Assembly (NCBI GenBank): GCA_023897205.1
Contig: JAHWDD010000002.1
Coordinates: 2,666,001 to 2,730,000, forward strand
DNA: 64,000 nt
Source of the DNA: Exophiala sp. HKRS030
Lineage: Eukaryota; Ascomycota; Eurotiomycetes; Chaetothyriales; Herpotrichiellaceae
Reading direction: 5' to 3'
Below are positions 10,758 to 21,249 of this stretch, piece by piece; the first letter of the stretch is position 1; each line of letters opens with the position of its first letter. The position numbers and the translations under genes are program-made. The notes beneath the pieces are model-generated. The model saw nothing but the letters and a program-made list of their open reading frames with translations. It searched no databases and was not told where the DNA came from.

Positions 10758-12065
10758 TCACTTGCTCAGTGGTGATCTGGCCGAGGTGGGAAGGCCCATC
10801 TGACACAGTCTTGCATCGCTGTCGATGTCATTCTGTGCCTTGGGTGTACTCTCTCCCAAAAGCTCGCTCTGCAACATCGCACAAAACGCCTCGAATCCGC
10901 CGAACTCGATCGAAAGCGTTGAGCCCAGTTTGTCTATCATCGTCTCTGTTCTATTCCACTTGTTGCTTTCGTGGCTTCCATCTATCATCAGCTTCATATT
11001 CATACGCATCAAAGGACCTATGATAGGATTTGTAATGTCTTGGATGGCTGGAAAGATGTTGCCTGAGATCGCTTTGGTTCTGCCGCCAGTAAGGGTAAAC
11101 CGGCCCAGGTCGCGGAACGGCGGATCATAGGTCGGAGCATTGCGCTCAGCGAACAAGTTTATTATTTCCATCAGTTCTTTGAGGCTGATTTTAATTATGA
11201 TTTGCAAAGATGAGAAGTTGATCAGCCTCTTGGAGTTGGCGCATAAGAAGTCGCCAATATTCTGACAATACAACTTTGACTTCGGACTTCGGGTACCGTC
11301 TGTGGATGCCCACGCCCAGCGATGGAGATTTTTAAATAATGTGCAAAAGACCGATAGATCCAGATCAATGGTGATGGTGAGATGGTTGATCTTCGAGACC
11401 ATGTTGGTTAGATTTTTGAAGGCGGCATTACGAGGAAGTTGGGCCTTCGGGATCTCGAAGATGATGCGCTCTTCATCTTCGTCATCATTCACGGTGATAT
11501 ACCGCCTCGAGATGAAGACGCTCGTCCATAACGAATATGGCTCAGAACAGCGGACTCCCTCAAACGCAACCTCCTCATGGGCAATGGTGAGCAAAAAGTG
11601 GTGAGTTCGGACAATGTCCCGAGCCGCATTCGATACCCACTTGCAGGTTCTTGCAAAGTTGGCCATGTCGTTAACCATGCATGACCGCTGAATGTATTTG
11701 CTGCGGACGTATTTCACCCACCTTGTCGAGTTCTCATCAGAATGCCGTAACCTGTGGTCAAGATCAGGGACACGATCGTAAGATGGATCGTAGTCAAGAT
11801 CAAGGTCACTGTCGCGAAAGGGTTTTCGGAGGGAATAATAACACCTCGGGAGGCTCTCGCTCCAGCCAAATTCGCCCTCGACTGTCTCGAATTGGTGTTC
11901 CAACTTTCGAGCTCGGTCAAGGAATCGGTCAGGGAGGAGGAACTCGCAGATCCGTGAGAGTATCTCTGGCGGCATATCGATGAGTGTCAGATTTCTTTTG
12001 CCGGTGGACGAAATTCCGTCTCTTGCCAAGTCTTGTCTTTCCGTCTCTGATGATAGGTTGTCCAT
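10758..12065 (-). CDS. F-box-like domain protein, function unknown
   Basis: Single exon, 435 residues, starting ATG at 12065. Residues about 27-50 (LTLIDMPPEILSRICEFLLP) match the start of an F-box: a hydrophobic stretch, L-P-x-E-I/L and a second helix. The rest is a mixed alpha/beta sequence with no repeat or motif I recognise. It has an Asp/Arg-rich piece (DSDLDLDYDPSYDRVPDLD) and several basic and hydrophobic segments. Many filamentous fungi carry large families of such F-box proteins, presumed substrate adaptors of SCF ubiquitin ligases. No signal peptide or membrane segment is present. The F-box call is moderate and the rest is hypothetical. Confidence 0.65.
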   Translation of the reverse strand: MDNLSSETERQDLARDGISSTGKRNLTLIDMPPEILSRICEFLLPDRFLDRARKLEHQFETVEGEFGWSESLPRCYYSLRKPFRDSDLDLDYDPSYDRVPDLDHRLRHSDENSTRWVKYVRSKYIQRSCMVNDMANFARTCKWVSNAARDIVRTHHFLLTIAHEEVAFEGVRCSEPYSLWTSVFISRRYITVNDDEDEERIIFEIPKAQLPRNAAFKNLTNMVSKINHLTITIDLDLSVFCTLFKNLHRWAWASTDGTRSPKSKLYCQNIGDFLCANSKRLINFSSLQIIIKISLKELMEIINLFAERNAPTYDPPFRDLGRFTLTGGRTKAISGNIFPAIQDITNPIIGPLMRMNMKLMIDGSHESNKWNRTETMIDKLGSTLSIEFGGFEAFCAMLQSELLGESTPKAQNDIDSDARLCQMGLPTSARSPLSK

Positions 12066-12993
12066 ATTGACGAAGTTAGGTCACCCGGTGATGGTACTTG
12101 GAAGCTTGAGAGTCACGCCAGTAATGAGATGAAGATGATGACCCGGTGGTAGGGTGAATTCACGAGATCGCCAAGACGTAATACCCAGGCACCACTCATA
12201 GGTAGTTATGGTGGTGGTTATGGTGAACATTCATGCCTGAGGTGAGTCGAGTTGAATTCCCAAGTCCGAGGTAGATGTCATTCACAGTTCAACATACAAC
12301 ATCCTGTTGGCACGAGCCAGGTTTGTTGTGCTCGTGCTTCGTCTGATTGTTTGGACTTCTTCGGCCTCTCCTGTCCAAAAATCCTTTTCTTTCTGGGCTA
12401 CAACCCAGTACAACTCTGCAAATAGGAGCAATTCTCAGGCCCAGCATGTCGACTCTGAGCACCCAGTGAATACTGAGGAAAGGGAAACTGTTATTAGCAA
12501 GGAGCTCAGCCTTTTCTGGACTTGGCGCGCGGGGCTGAGATCTCATGCGCATGTTGGTCTTCCGCGCCAAAGCAGTCTTATCACAGTCAGAGCTCCAGGT
12601 GAAGAAGCTGTATCATACGTATATGTCTTTGGGCCGTCCGAATCACATGTCGGTCGGGTCACTTGATGGTCTATCCATGAATTTGCCACATACAGAAGAG
12701 GTATTTGTACAGTAAGATCCTCCCGGTGAAGCAGAAGTTAACCCCCGTCAACTTTTTTCCTTTCCTGCCAACGCCAAACGGACATTGAAAAGTGGTCATA
12801 GCCTGGGATACATGTTCGTACATCGACATTGAAACCAACATCTCGGCTGTCGATTGAAGTGTCGTTGGTTTTCCCATAAAGACACAAAAAGAAAAAGAAA
12901 CTGGAGAATTTTATCTCGGCCTCCCCGTTCTGTCGGGAAACCCCATTTACGGCCACAACGACCAAGAAAATCGAATCATGGAAAATCATTTCG
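12066..12993. other. Intergenic between F-box-like and fasciclin genes
   Basis: Contains the F-box-like promoter and the 3' UTR of the fasciclin gene. Short frames here, such as 12289-12666 on both strands, overlap antisense to each other and look like chance. Confidence 0.45.
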
Positions 12994-14633
12994 TCAATAT
13001 CTCGCTTGAAAGCCCAAGTGCCTCGGAGGACTGCCTTGTATAGTTATACTGATCCGGCTTCTCTCCGTTCCGTCAATCTCCAGAGGCGAGGGCGGCTTGG
13101 GTGGATGGTGAACTTCAAAGATGTGTGTCGTGGTACCGCCTCCACCTCCGCCGGGACCGAAACCTCTCTCGGTCCCTCCTGTTATTGACTTCGTGTCCAA
13201 CTCGTACGTGGGTGGAGGTTCTCTCGGATCACCAGACTGGGCGTGGTATACGACGCGTTCCCGGGACTCGCCGTCAAGTCTGCTGCGACCGCCCATCTGA
13301 CCTTGTCGACGACGTTTGGTGCGGATATAGAGCGCTATCACCAGGGTACCACCGAGGACGACGGCTCCGATGGCAATGCCGATACCTGCGCCCGCAGCGG
13401 CACTCAGGCCCTTTGACCCACCACTCGAAACGGACGGTAGAGACGCCGGTCGCTGTCCGGTGGTGTTGGGGTTCAATGGACTATCACATCATACATCATC
13501 AGCACTTTTTCCGTCGTGGGAAACTCAGACATTTGCGTGACAACCACCTACCTGTCGAGAATCTGTAAAACGCCGTTCGAAACGAGGTAGTCGGTCGTTG
13601 TGATCTCGGAGGTGTCGACAAAATAACCTCCACTTATGTTCGTCATCGTCAGGGATAGTTTGTCCAAGGTTTGGAAGCGAGAGTTGTTCTTGAAATCCGA
13701 TGAATAGATGACCTGTCCCTGAGTAATGCTATATTCGAAAATGGAAAGTTTGTCGGAATCAGATAGACCATCCCAGCCGGTGAACGAGGCGCCAAATCGT
13801 GGATCATTCGGACCCCATACTGTCAGGTCAGAAAGGGTATTTACTAGGAGAAAAACCTCAGTCAGCATTCAGTGTTGTTAAGCGGCAGAGTAAATCGCGC
13901 AAATCTTTGGAAGGCTGGTACTCACCAATAGTGACAGCTGGTGAGTTGGGGGTCAAGTATCCTCCCTTGTTCAAGAGGGCAATGAGATCAGTCAGCCCGG
14001 CCTTCGTTATCGTGGCGGGTAGAGAAATGGGAATAGTCAGGACCGAGTCGATGATGTGGATGAGTCCACCAATGTAAAATATATCCTAACTCAGTCAGCA
14101 ACCCAGAGCTTCCGGCCTTCGCGATCACAACTCACAGCCTCGACCACCTCTGACGCAGCCTTGACGCCCGACAGAATGGTTGGCTTCCCATTTTGCGACG
14201 TTATATCCACCACTTGTCCCCCTGTCACGTTGGCATAACTTGAATTGCTGAGCAGAGTTGGCGCGAATGTAGGTTCTAGTCCGAACCCAGCCGAAGGATG
14301 AGTGCCATTGACGCAATGATATTGCAACAATGCGAGCAAAACATCTTCTTGCTTGACGAGATCCGGATTTGCGTCCGAGAATGTTGCTATCGCTTCGTCG
14401 TTTGGTACCAGAACTTCCTAGTGTCAGTACATTTTCCTGACGACCTGGAGGCATGTCTTACCGCTGAATGTCCCTGCATTTAACGTATCAATCAGTTTTG
14501 GATAACCCTGGAGGAGGCCTATGAAAGTCGAAATCCCCGATTGTTGGTTGAGGATGGTAATGATGTCCTGATCAGCGCCGAAGGAGCCAACAATCAACGC
14601 CGCGACGACAAAGACGAGCAGAAGCGACAACAT
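12994..14633 (-). CDS. Fasciclin (FAS1) domain membrane protein
   Basis: Five exons on the minus strand: 14633-14462, 14413-14136, 14085-13926, 13843-13552 and 13480-12994 (462 residues). All junctions are GT-AG and keep the frame; the first acceptor is the GGAAG end at 14414. A signal peptide (MLSLLLVFVVAALIVGSFGA) is followed by two FAS1-like units: STFIGLLQGYP, then VLVPNDEAIATF, ALLQYHCVNG and HIIDSVLTIP; then ALLNKGGYLT, LTVWGPNDPRF, VSNGVLQILD. A Ser/Gly linker leads to one membrane helix (AGAGIGIAIGAVVLGGTLVIALYI), a basic stop-transfer (RTKRRR) and a 110-residue cytosolic tail with PPTYELD and a Gly6 run. FAS1 proteins act in adhesion at the cell surface. The single-pass tail, rather than a GPI signal, suggests a receptor- or anchor-like role by inference. 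Confidence 0.85.
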
Positions 14634-16727
14634 TTTGACCGCTCGCAGAGCTCGAAGAGGCCCAGAGACATGGTCATCTGAGTAAGAAGAATAACACAGA
14701 CGAGCGGGCTCGAATGAGGATCCAAACCTGCCTTATGAAATGGAGTTCACTGCACGCCTGCCCCAGCCGAACTCCGTACAAGTCGAAAAAGAATCCATGG
14801 CTTGGAGTGCAACGCGGTCTTCAGGAGACACTCTCGACTGCTAGTGCCATCCACTGCCAGGTATCCTGGACTAGGGAAGGAATGGTGGGCTCGCTTAAGG
14901 AGACTCGAAAGGATTCAAGGCTTGGGCTCATGTTTGAAGATGACGGGCCAGAGCAGAGAATCATCTTCTTTGACGAAAATCCATGCAGAGCTTGACCAGA
15001 TCCGGTTGGCGAACGATAGGGAACGACTTTTGCTCGAGTCGTGGCTGCAAGAAGAGCTTGCCCCTGGTGGAAATATAGCCAGGATATAACTAGGTGTTTC
15101 AGGTTCCTGGCTATTTGTACGAGAAGGCGTTGAGTATGCAAGGGCCGTCCACATGGGGTATGGATGCTTCCCGTGTTCGCCGCGCCAGACTTGTTGGTGG
15201 CGCTTCGTTTCTGGGACGCCTTACCTCGCGTGGAAGGGAAATTCAACAAAATTTGCGTCAATAATCACATCGGCCATTCTCCTTTGTGTGATTTTATTAC
15301 TCCGTCGTGAAACTTCGAGAGTGACCATCGTCTTGTCCTTAGGAATTGAGATTGTCAAGCAAGGTAAATCACTTGGCCAGTGGAGCAATGTGTCGTTTCT
15401 TTCGGCTGCTTGGTCGAGGGAGATCCTTCAGGAAAACAACGATAGTGATTTTGTGCGCCCCCAGACCAAAACAGTCGACTAGAAACACTTTGCTTTTCTC
15501 GCGCACTCACAGGCACAACTCCCTGGTGGTGACTAGTTCCAATTCTTGCGTCCCTCGAGCCGGCAGCAAGCGACTAAGGATTTCAGTCCTTTAGTGTGTG
15601 CCCGATGGGAATGAATGGCCCCCAATACTTACCTACGTTAGTGACTCTGTGCCCATGTGGTTTGTTCGACTTTGTTACCGGCCTTGAAGCAAGATCTGGA
15701 CAGTTTTCATGACGATCTCGAGCTTCGGACTGCATTACAGAAGGAGAAGATCCTCCGTGCAGAACGGTTTCTTTGCAGGCTGGCACTCCGTAGGCGCAAA
15801 ACATTTTCCCTACGGCAGATACCAGTGTTGACTGGGTTGTGTTGTATTGTTCCTGTGATCGCATACGCATAGGAAAGATACAAGTAGAGGTCGCCAAAGG
15901 AGAAAGTCACATATAAATGTCGACGACAAGGTTACATTGACGTCGATATAGATGCGGATACTTCGTACTGCATGAGTAGCAGCCTTACGGAGCAGTCGCA
16001 TTGTTCGGATGCATCCTTGGATTTTTTTTTTGGATACTCTCAGTTCGGACGTTCTTCCCTTTTCGGTCGATGCCTCCGTTTGTATGGATCTCTACTTCGA
16101 CGACGAACGACGCCTCAGCCTTGCTTACGACTGACGGACATACATCTTTATTGAGGACTTTGATATTTTGAATTGGGGCGGAAGCCCACTGTTGTGGTAA
16201 GGAGCGGCCAGGTCACACTTGGGTCAGCAAGTTTGAGTATCAAGTTTCTCAAGCGCTACCAGCCCGGGTTGATCTCCCTAATCAGCTGCATCACACTATC
16301 GTGTCGGTCACATACCTTTCACACGGACGGAGGCCATCCTCCGCAACAAGAAAGGAAGCCCCGAGTAGTAGATCAGTGATAGATGCGCACAGCAACCCTC
16401 TGCTAAAGGTGAAAGGAAGGTAAGGTCCAGGCACAATTTCTGCGGCACTTCCTAACGAACGAACAAGCAACACATTATTTTCAGATCTCTCGATTTTCCA
16501 GTCTTATCTCGCGATGCCACCAATGCGGCAAAACAAATAGAGCAGTAGAACGGGGCTCAAAAATAATGCAGGCTTTCGGGTTCAATGCACTTCGCAAAAG
16601 CGAAATATACTCCCATGCTCCCTTTTTTCAGTGAAAGTCCAGGCAAAAAGCGATCGCAAACATATCCAAGAAAATAGACATCACGGTCGACACTCAGACT
16701 TTCCTTCCCTACTTCGTGTTCATGTCA
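14634..16727. other. 2.1-kb region without a supported gene
   Basis: Many short frames occur on both strands (for example 14821-15261 minus, 15583-15897 minus). None has a motif, consistent splice structure or codon-like composition. A T9 run occurs near 16022-16030. The left edge is the fasciclin promoter, the right edge the CDC45 3' UTR. I see nothing else. Confidence 0.4.
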
Positions 16728-19241
16728 TCATCTTCCCACGACGGCCTTCAGACTCAACCCTTCCAAGAAGCCGCCTAGATCCTCTTTCTTGACTTCGACG
16801 ATACAATGGTCAAAACTATCAATCTTGACCCTTGCATTCGTCTCCTCCACCACCTCTTGAAACGCAATGCCGAATCGATTGTGTCCGTAGCCTCGTTTCT
16901 TGCGTCTTGCCAATTCTTCCTCATCCTCCTCGTCGCTCTCATCTTCACTCTCATCTTCTTCCTCACTGCTATCGCTATCCGCATCTTCGTCGTCGACGTC
17001 ATCCCCGTTCAGCTCCCTCGCTGCCTTCCTCGCCGCCCTTTTCTCCTCTCTAATTTTCCTCTTTGCCTCCTTTGCTTCCTCGCGTTTAACTTTCCGCTCA
17101 GCCTTCTCTTTGCGGGCTTCAAGATCCTCAGAGCCTCCGATGCCCCCTCCCGTACCGACAACAACATACGTGCCGCGGACTTCGTCTAGGGCCGCAAGAA
17201 CCAATGGTGTTGGGGCCTCACTACCCTTCTTATCCTTCTCTTTGACAGCAACGGCCTCACCAACCCACAGCGCCAACTTTACCAGCGCACCAGGACTATT
17301 TGCGAACAGGGCAAGGTCAGGTCCATCTTTGACCACGCCCATCCTGAATGCACGCAGATGGCGGATCTGGTGCTTGACCATCAGCGACGAGCCGGTTCGC
17401 AGAATAGACCTCAAAAGATGCTGCGCTATCGGAATTGCAGTCAAGAGATGGCTGGGATGGTTGGGTGCGAGTGCATCGTATGCCGCAAAGAACCGCGGTA
17501 ACAACGCCTCGGATCGATCGGGCACATCGTCTGCTGTATTCGTCCGTTGCGATGAACCATTCTGAGGCGCTGAAGCCGACGGGGCTGGGGCATGGCTTGT
17601 ACCAACATCGAGTATAGCGCCGAGGATAACACCCACGTCCACTGCCGAGAGTTGGGCTTTCCAGCCCCATGAGCGGATGAATCCCCACCCCTCTTGCTCA
17701 TATGAGGCGCGACCAGATCCAGATGGAACAAGGTCATCAAGCCCATACACGCCAGCGTACTTCAGCAGGCGTTCACGCAACGTCTTCTTCAGGTCCATGT
17801 CCATATGTGTGTATGTTTGTTTGCACTGAGTGAGGCTGACTCCCATTTTGGCGAGCAGCTTGTGTAGGTACTTGACGCCGGACTCGTTCCAGACGTGAAG
17901 CCGTGATGCGAGGTAAGGAGAATGGAGCATGCTGTCATACAAGGACCAGTGTCGCAATAGTAGGAATCGGGGGTCTGGTGTTAGGCGAATAGACGTGTCG
18001 CTAGGTGAGCTCGTGCCACCAGCAGTCGGTGATATCGTAGGTGACTGGTCTGCCGGGGGAGGATTGAGACGGCGGACTTCGTCACGGAGCAAAGCATACG
18101 TCTGGGAAGATCGTGTGGACCGCCAGGACCTGTGATGTTCGTGTGTGTTCATGGGAGAGACCGAAGTCCCCAGACCAGTTGAGGTGTGGCCATAGAGTTC
18201 CAAAGACGTGACGCCGATGATGGCAAGCCAAAGAAGATCGTTGTCTTCTCGGCCCAGGTCTGTGGCCAAAGAATATGCCATTGTGGCAATGGGCTCGGAA
18301 TACGACGTACCCAGGCTGTTGTACTCTTGAAGCACTCGCTCGTGCTTCTCTCGGAGTTTTCGTAATCGTTTGCGGAGTTGTTTTGCTGTCTGCAACCTTG
18401 GTGATTGAGGTTTCGAGACTGGTGAAGTCAATTGAGAAGAGGAAGGACTCCTGCTCCGGGGAGTGGAGGCAATAGAGGACCCTGAATTACTTCTTCGTCT
18501 CTGGCGTGGCCTCTCTTCGTCCATTTCACTTTCCTCGCCCTCATTGTCTCGATCAGACCAAGATTTCCTTTTCTTGGAAGAGGAAGTATCTTGGTTATCT
18601 TCATCTCCGTCTTCGGAATCTTCGTCATCACTCTCGTCTTCGTCCACGTCCGGCATAGAGGACAGCGTGCAGTATGCCTCTCTTTCGGCGCCGAGTTCGG
18701 CGACAATGTCTCCATCGTCAAAGACAATTATCCCGCCTTTCCCTGGCCTGTATGATTTTTGAATACAGCCTTTGTCGACGCCTGGTGTCCTCCTCGTGGC
18801 TATGTCTGTCTCGGCAGTTTGTGTGTCCACGGGAAGCCCACCAAACACGTTTGAGAGGTTCCACGGGCGTCTCGCATCCAAGACCCAGACCTCAACACCA
18901 CACATTGCTTCAGAGGAGTTTTCATCCTCCAAGCCAAGCAGGCTTCCCAGGTCTACTAGACCTCCCACTCCGAGACAGATGACCACACCGCCGCTGCCGC
19001 CCTCTGTCGTCTTCATAGGCCGTATGAGGTCCTCCCCAGCTCTTGCCAGATCTGCATATCCTGAGACTGGCTGAATCTTGTGAGGTATGTAGTCGCGCTT
19101 GAACAGCGAAGTAAGGATCCGACAAGCACATAATGCGTCCGGTTCCAGTGCCACGAGGAGGAGGGCTGGAGGGGAGAGAGGATGATGAGAGCGGACAAGG
19201 TTCGTGTAAAGCTGAGAAATCAGTTCACGTGGTAGGTACAT
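16728..19241 (-). CDS. CDC45: DNA replication initiation factor CDC45
   Basis: Single exon, 837 residues. The N-terminus (MYLPRELISQLYTNL...EPDALCACRILTSLFKRDYIPHKIQPVSGYADL) is diagnostic of CDC45, with VEVWVLDARRPWNLSNVFG following. Two acidic regions lie at about 195-245 and 755-790 (runs of Asp/Glu/Ser), plus a Ser/Pro-rich linker. Later motifs such as SLYDSMLHSPYLASRLHVWNESG and the final FEVVEET...DSFDHCIVEVKKEDLGGFLEGL agree. Family knowledge: CDC45 joins MCM2-7 and GINS as the CMG helicase at forks and is a catalytically dead relative of RecJ/DHH phosphoesterases. Length is normal for Pezizomycotina, which have long acidic inserts. Confidence 0.95.
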   Translation of the reverse strand: MYLPRELISQLYTNLVRSHHPLSPPALLLVALEPDALCACRILTSLFKRDYIPHKIQPVSGYADLARAGEDLIRPMKTTEGGSGGVVICLGVGGLVDLGSLLGLEDENSSEAMCGVEVWVLDARRPWNLSNVFGGLPVDTQTAETDIATRRTPGVDKGCIQKSYRPGKGGIIVFDDGDIVAELGAEREAYCTLSSMPDVDEDESDDEDSEDGDEDNQDTSSSKKRKSWSDRDNEGEESEMDEERPRQRRRSNSGSSIASTPRSRSPSSSQLTSPVSKPQSPRLQTAKQLRKRLRKLREKHERVLQEYNSLGTSYSEPIATMAYSLATDLGREDNDLLWLAIIGVTSLELYGHTSTGLGTSVSPMNTHEHHRSWRSTRSSQTYALLRDEVRRLNPPPADQSPTISPTAGGTSSPSDTSIRLTPDPRFLLLRHWSLYDSMLHSPYLASRLHVWNESGVKYLHKLLAKMGVSLTQCKQTYTHMDMDLKKTLRERLLKYAGVYGLDDLVPSGSGRASYEQEGWGFIRSWGWKAQLSAVDVGVILGAILDVGTSHAPAPSASAPQNGSSQRTNTADDVPDRSEALLPRFFAAYDALAPNHPSHLLTAIPIAQHLLRSILRTGSSLMVKHQIRHLRAFRMGVVKDGPDLALFANSPGALVKLALWVGEAVAVKEKDKKGSEAPTPLVLAALDEVRGTYVVVGTGGGIGGSEDLEARKEKAERKVKREEAKEAKRKIREEKRAARKAARELNGDDVDDEDADSDSSEEEDESEDESDEEDEEELARRKKRGYGHNRFGIAFQEVVEETNARVKIDSFDHCIVEVKKEDLGGFLEGLSLKAVVGR

Positions 19242-19804
19242 GATTGACCTGCGCCAACAAACGAGACTGCAATTTGTATGTCGGCTTGAGGCGTGGGCAT
19301 CGCATTGAAGTCTCTGGAACGTGGAGGGCTAATGGCGCATGTTGTGTTGGTTATTTTCGCGACAGTGTAAAGCGATGTTGACCTTTGGCGACTTTGTGAG
19401 CGTCGACAATTTCTTGGGTATTTGTTGGCAGTTGTCTCGTAACCGTAGTCTTCTATGAGTGTGTGGTCCTGGTGTATGGGAAGTTCTACGGTACATAGTC
19501 CTGGCAAATAATACGAGTAATGAACGAATGCTACCAAAACTCTCGCCTTGTCGCGTGTCGACGCGTCGGGCATTCAGCCAATCAAACAACGTCCCTTCAA
19601 ATGTACGTCATTGGCCATTTTCCCCTTTGAAGCTGGCTTCTCTTCCTGACATTTTTGACATTGATTGTTCACTTTAACCGTGAACATCATCCCTGGGCTA
19701 GACTCAGTATACTGTGGAAATGAGAGATTGCAACCCCTTCCGTGATATCAAAGGGAGTAGTACTAGCTACAACCTTCTTTTACGTTCTCATCAGTAAGGC
19801 TAGA
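19242..19804. promoter_or_regulatory. CDC45 upstream region
   Basis: Holds the CDC45 promoter and the 3' UTR of the GDSL gene. An ACGCGTC run lies at 19560-19566 (ACGCGT at 19560-19565), about 319 nt upstream of the ATG. ACGCGT is the MCB-type site used by G1/S regulators, but one copy is weak evidence. Confidence 0.35.
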
Positions 19805-20809
19805 TCAAACACTCGTCGCCGTGCGCGCAACGACCTCGTCTACCAACACTTCAGCGATGCCTCTGTGTCCAAGGCTCGTAGGATGAAAAACCCTCCATCT
19901 CTCAACGTTAAGAAAGTCGCTGTTTGACACTCCGCTACTGCTTCCGTGTTGATTCCAGATGCCAATTTGCAAGGCCTGCTGCATCAAAACCTCGTCGGTC
20001 TCAGTCGGAGGAAGATTGAAGAACCACGTCTCATCTCTTCCCAGATCCGGCTCTTGAACACCGTCCTCACAGAATCGATGACCCTCGTACGCAGTATCTA
20101 TATCGACGTACACAGCCCCATAAGCTTCCGCGGTCGCCCGGATAACATCGTTCAGCATATCGACTAGTTGATTCAAAGCTCTTCTCTTCTCCTTGATAAG
20201 GTAATCCAGCGGCCTCGTTCGACTGAAGGTGACATGATCACAAATATTGGTTTCTGCGTTGAAGAACCTCGCATACCCCGTCAACAACAACAATGCTCTA
20301 GGTTTCATTCTGTCGAGAGTGCCTCGAACCAGTGCTTGAAAGTTGTCCCATAGCACATGGGATTCAATGCGCCTTCTGGCCTCGACGAGCTTGGCCTCGC
20401 AGCTCGAAGATGTCCACCAGTGATACACGCACTCGTTGAGCACCACGAAGAATTCCACTTCGTTACCGCTGACCGTGATACTCACAATGTCGGAATCGGC
20501 AATGTGCGGTACTTGGTCATGCAGCACCGTGCTGCTGGTGGCACCACCGCACGCGAGGTTTCTGAACTGATCGACGCCCAATCTTGAATCATTCGCAATC
20601 TGAATAGGATATGCATCCGACCAGTGGCCGCAACCGTAGCCCCAGCCCGGCGTGAATATCAGATGGCCCGCCCCAGCCCCGGCGGCGTAAGAATCTCCTA
20701 GAGCAGCATATGTGCGAATGACCGATCGTCGTGACGATATCGCAGATGCGCAACAATTTGCTGCAAACCAAAATAAAAATAGTATCAATGATGATTTCCT
20801 AGTCGCCAT
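19805..20809 (-). CDS. Secreted GDSL/SGNH-type hydrolase
   Basis: Single exon, 334 residues. A signal peptide (MATRKSSLILFLFWFAANCCASA) is followed by AALGDSYAAGAG with the nucleophile Ser40 of the GDS(L/Y) block. Then come LACGGATSS, SITVSGNEVEF (block III, with Glu where many have Asp) and VFHPTSLGHRGIA with the catalytic His309. The layout resembles the SEST-like esterase subgroup. It is probably an extracellular esterase or lipase acting on acyl esters; the substrate cannot be told. The GNE rather than GND variant is unusual but seen in some fungal members. It lies divergent to the DHH gene. Confidence 0.82.
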   Translation of the reverse strand: MATRKSSLILFLFWFAANCCASAISSRRSVIRTYAALGDSYAAGAGAGHLIFTPGWGYGCGHWSDAYPIQIANDSRLGVDQFRNLACGGATSSTVLHDQVPHIADSDIVSITVSGNEVEFFVVLNECVYHWWTSSSCEAKLVEARRRIESHVLWDNFQALVRGTLDRMKPRALLLLTGYARFFNAETNICDHVTFSRTRPLDYLIKEKRRALNQLVDMLNDVIRATAEAYGAVYVDIDTAYEGHRFCEDGVQEPDLGRDETWFFNLPPTETDEVLMQQALQIGIWNQHGSSSGVSNSDFLNVERWRVFHPTSLGHRGIAEVLVDEVVARTATSV

Positions 20810-21249
20810 TCAGAGACAGCATGTCACGCCGAAGACATCAAAATGGTCCGTAGAAGGCATAATTTACCAGATTACAAGAGTAGTCTGAAGTGCATGAACA
20901 CAACCATCCTCGCCTGTAGGCATCATCGTGGAGGCTCTGGCTTGAAATGATTGCGACAGACCGAAAGTTTCGAGGGACATAGAGCAAATTTGACGAAAGG
21001 CACTGGTCTGACAGCATAGTATTTTCGACCAGACGTCATGATTCCCCTACCATTGTTCCCCAGGCTTCCAGGGATCTTTGTTTCGTGTCGATATCTTCAC
21101 ACTCTATGCTACGAATTCTAACGCTGTTCAATACGGCTATTCTAAGGTCCTACAGAATCGTCACCTGTGGAGTGACAGACACTGCTCCTATCTTGCCTTC
21201 GCCTTCCAGCTTCTCAGCCCAATTGCGAAAGGCCAATGGCACAAGAAGC
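20810..21249. promoter_or_regulatory. Divergent promoter between GDSL hydrolase and DHH phosphoesterase genes
   Basis: 440 nt between opposite start codons. An ATG at 21103 is in frame with the DHH gene and would add about 49 residues; I treat this stretch as leader, but cannot exclude that it encodes a targeting extension. Confidence 0.4.

Noticed and set aside
16806..17565. Long plus-strand frames antisense to CDC45
   Set aside because: They are Ser-rich shadows of the acidic coding region on the minus strand and have no motif.
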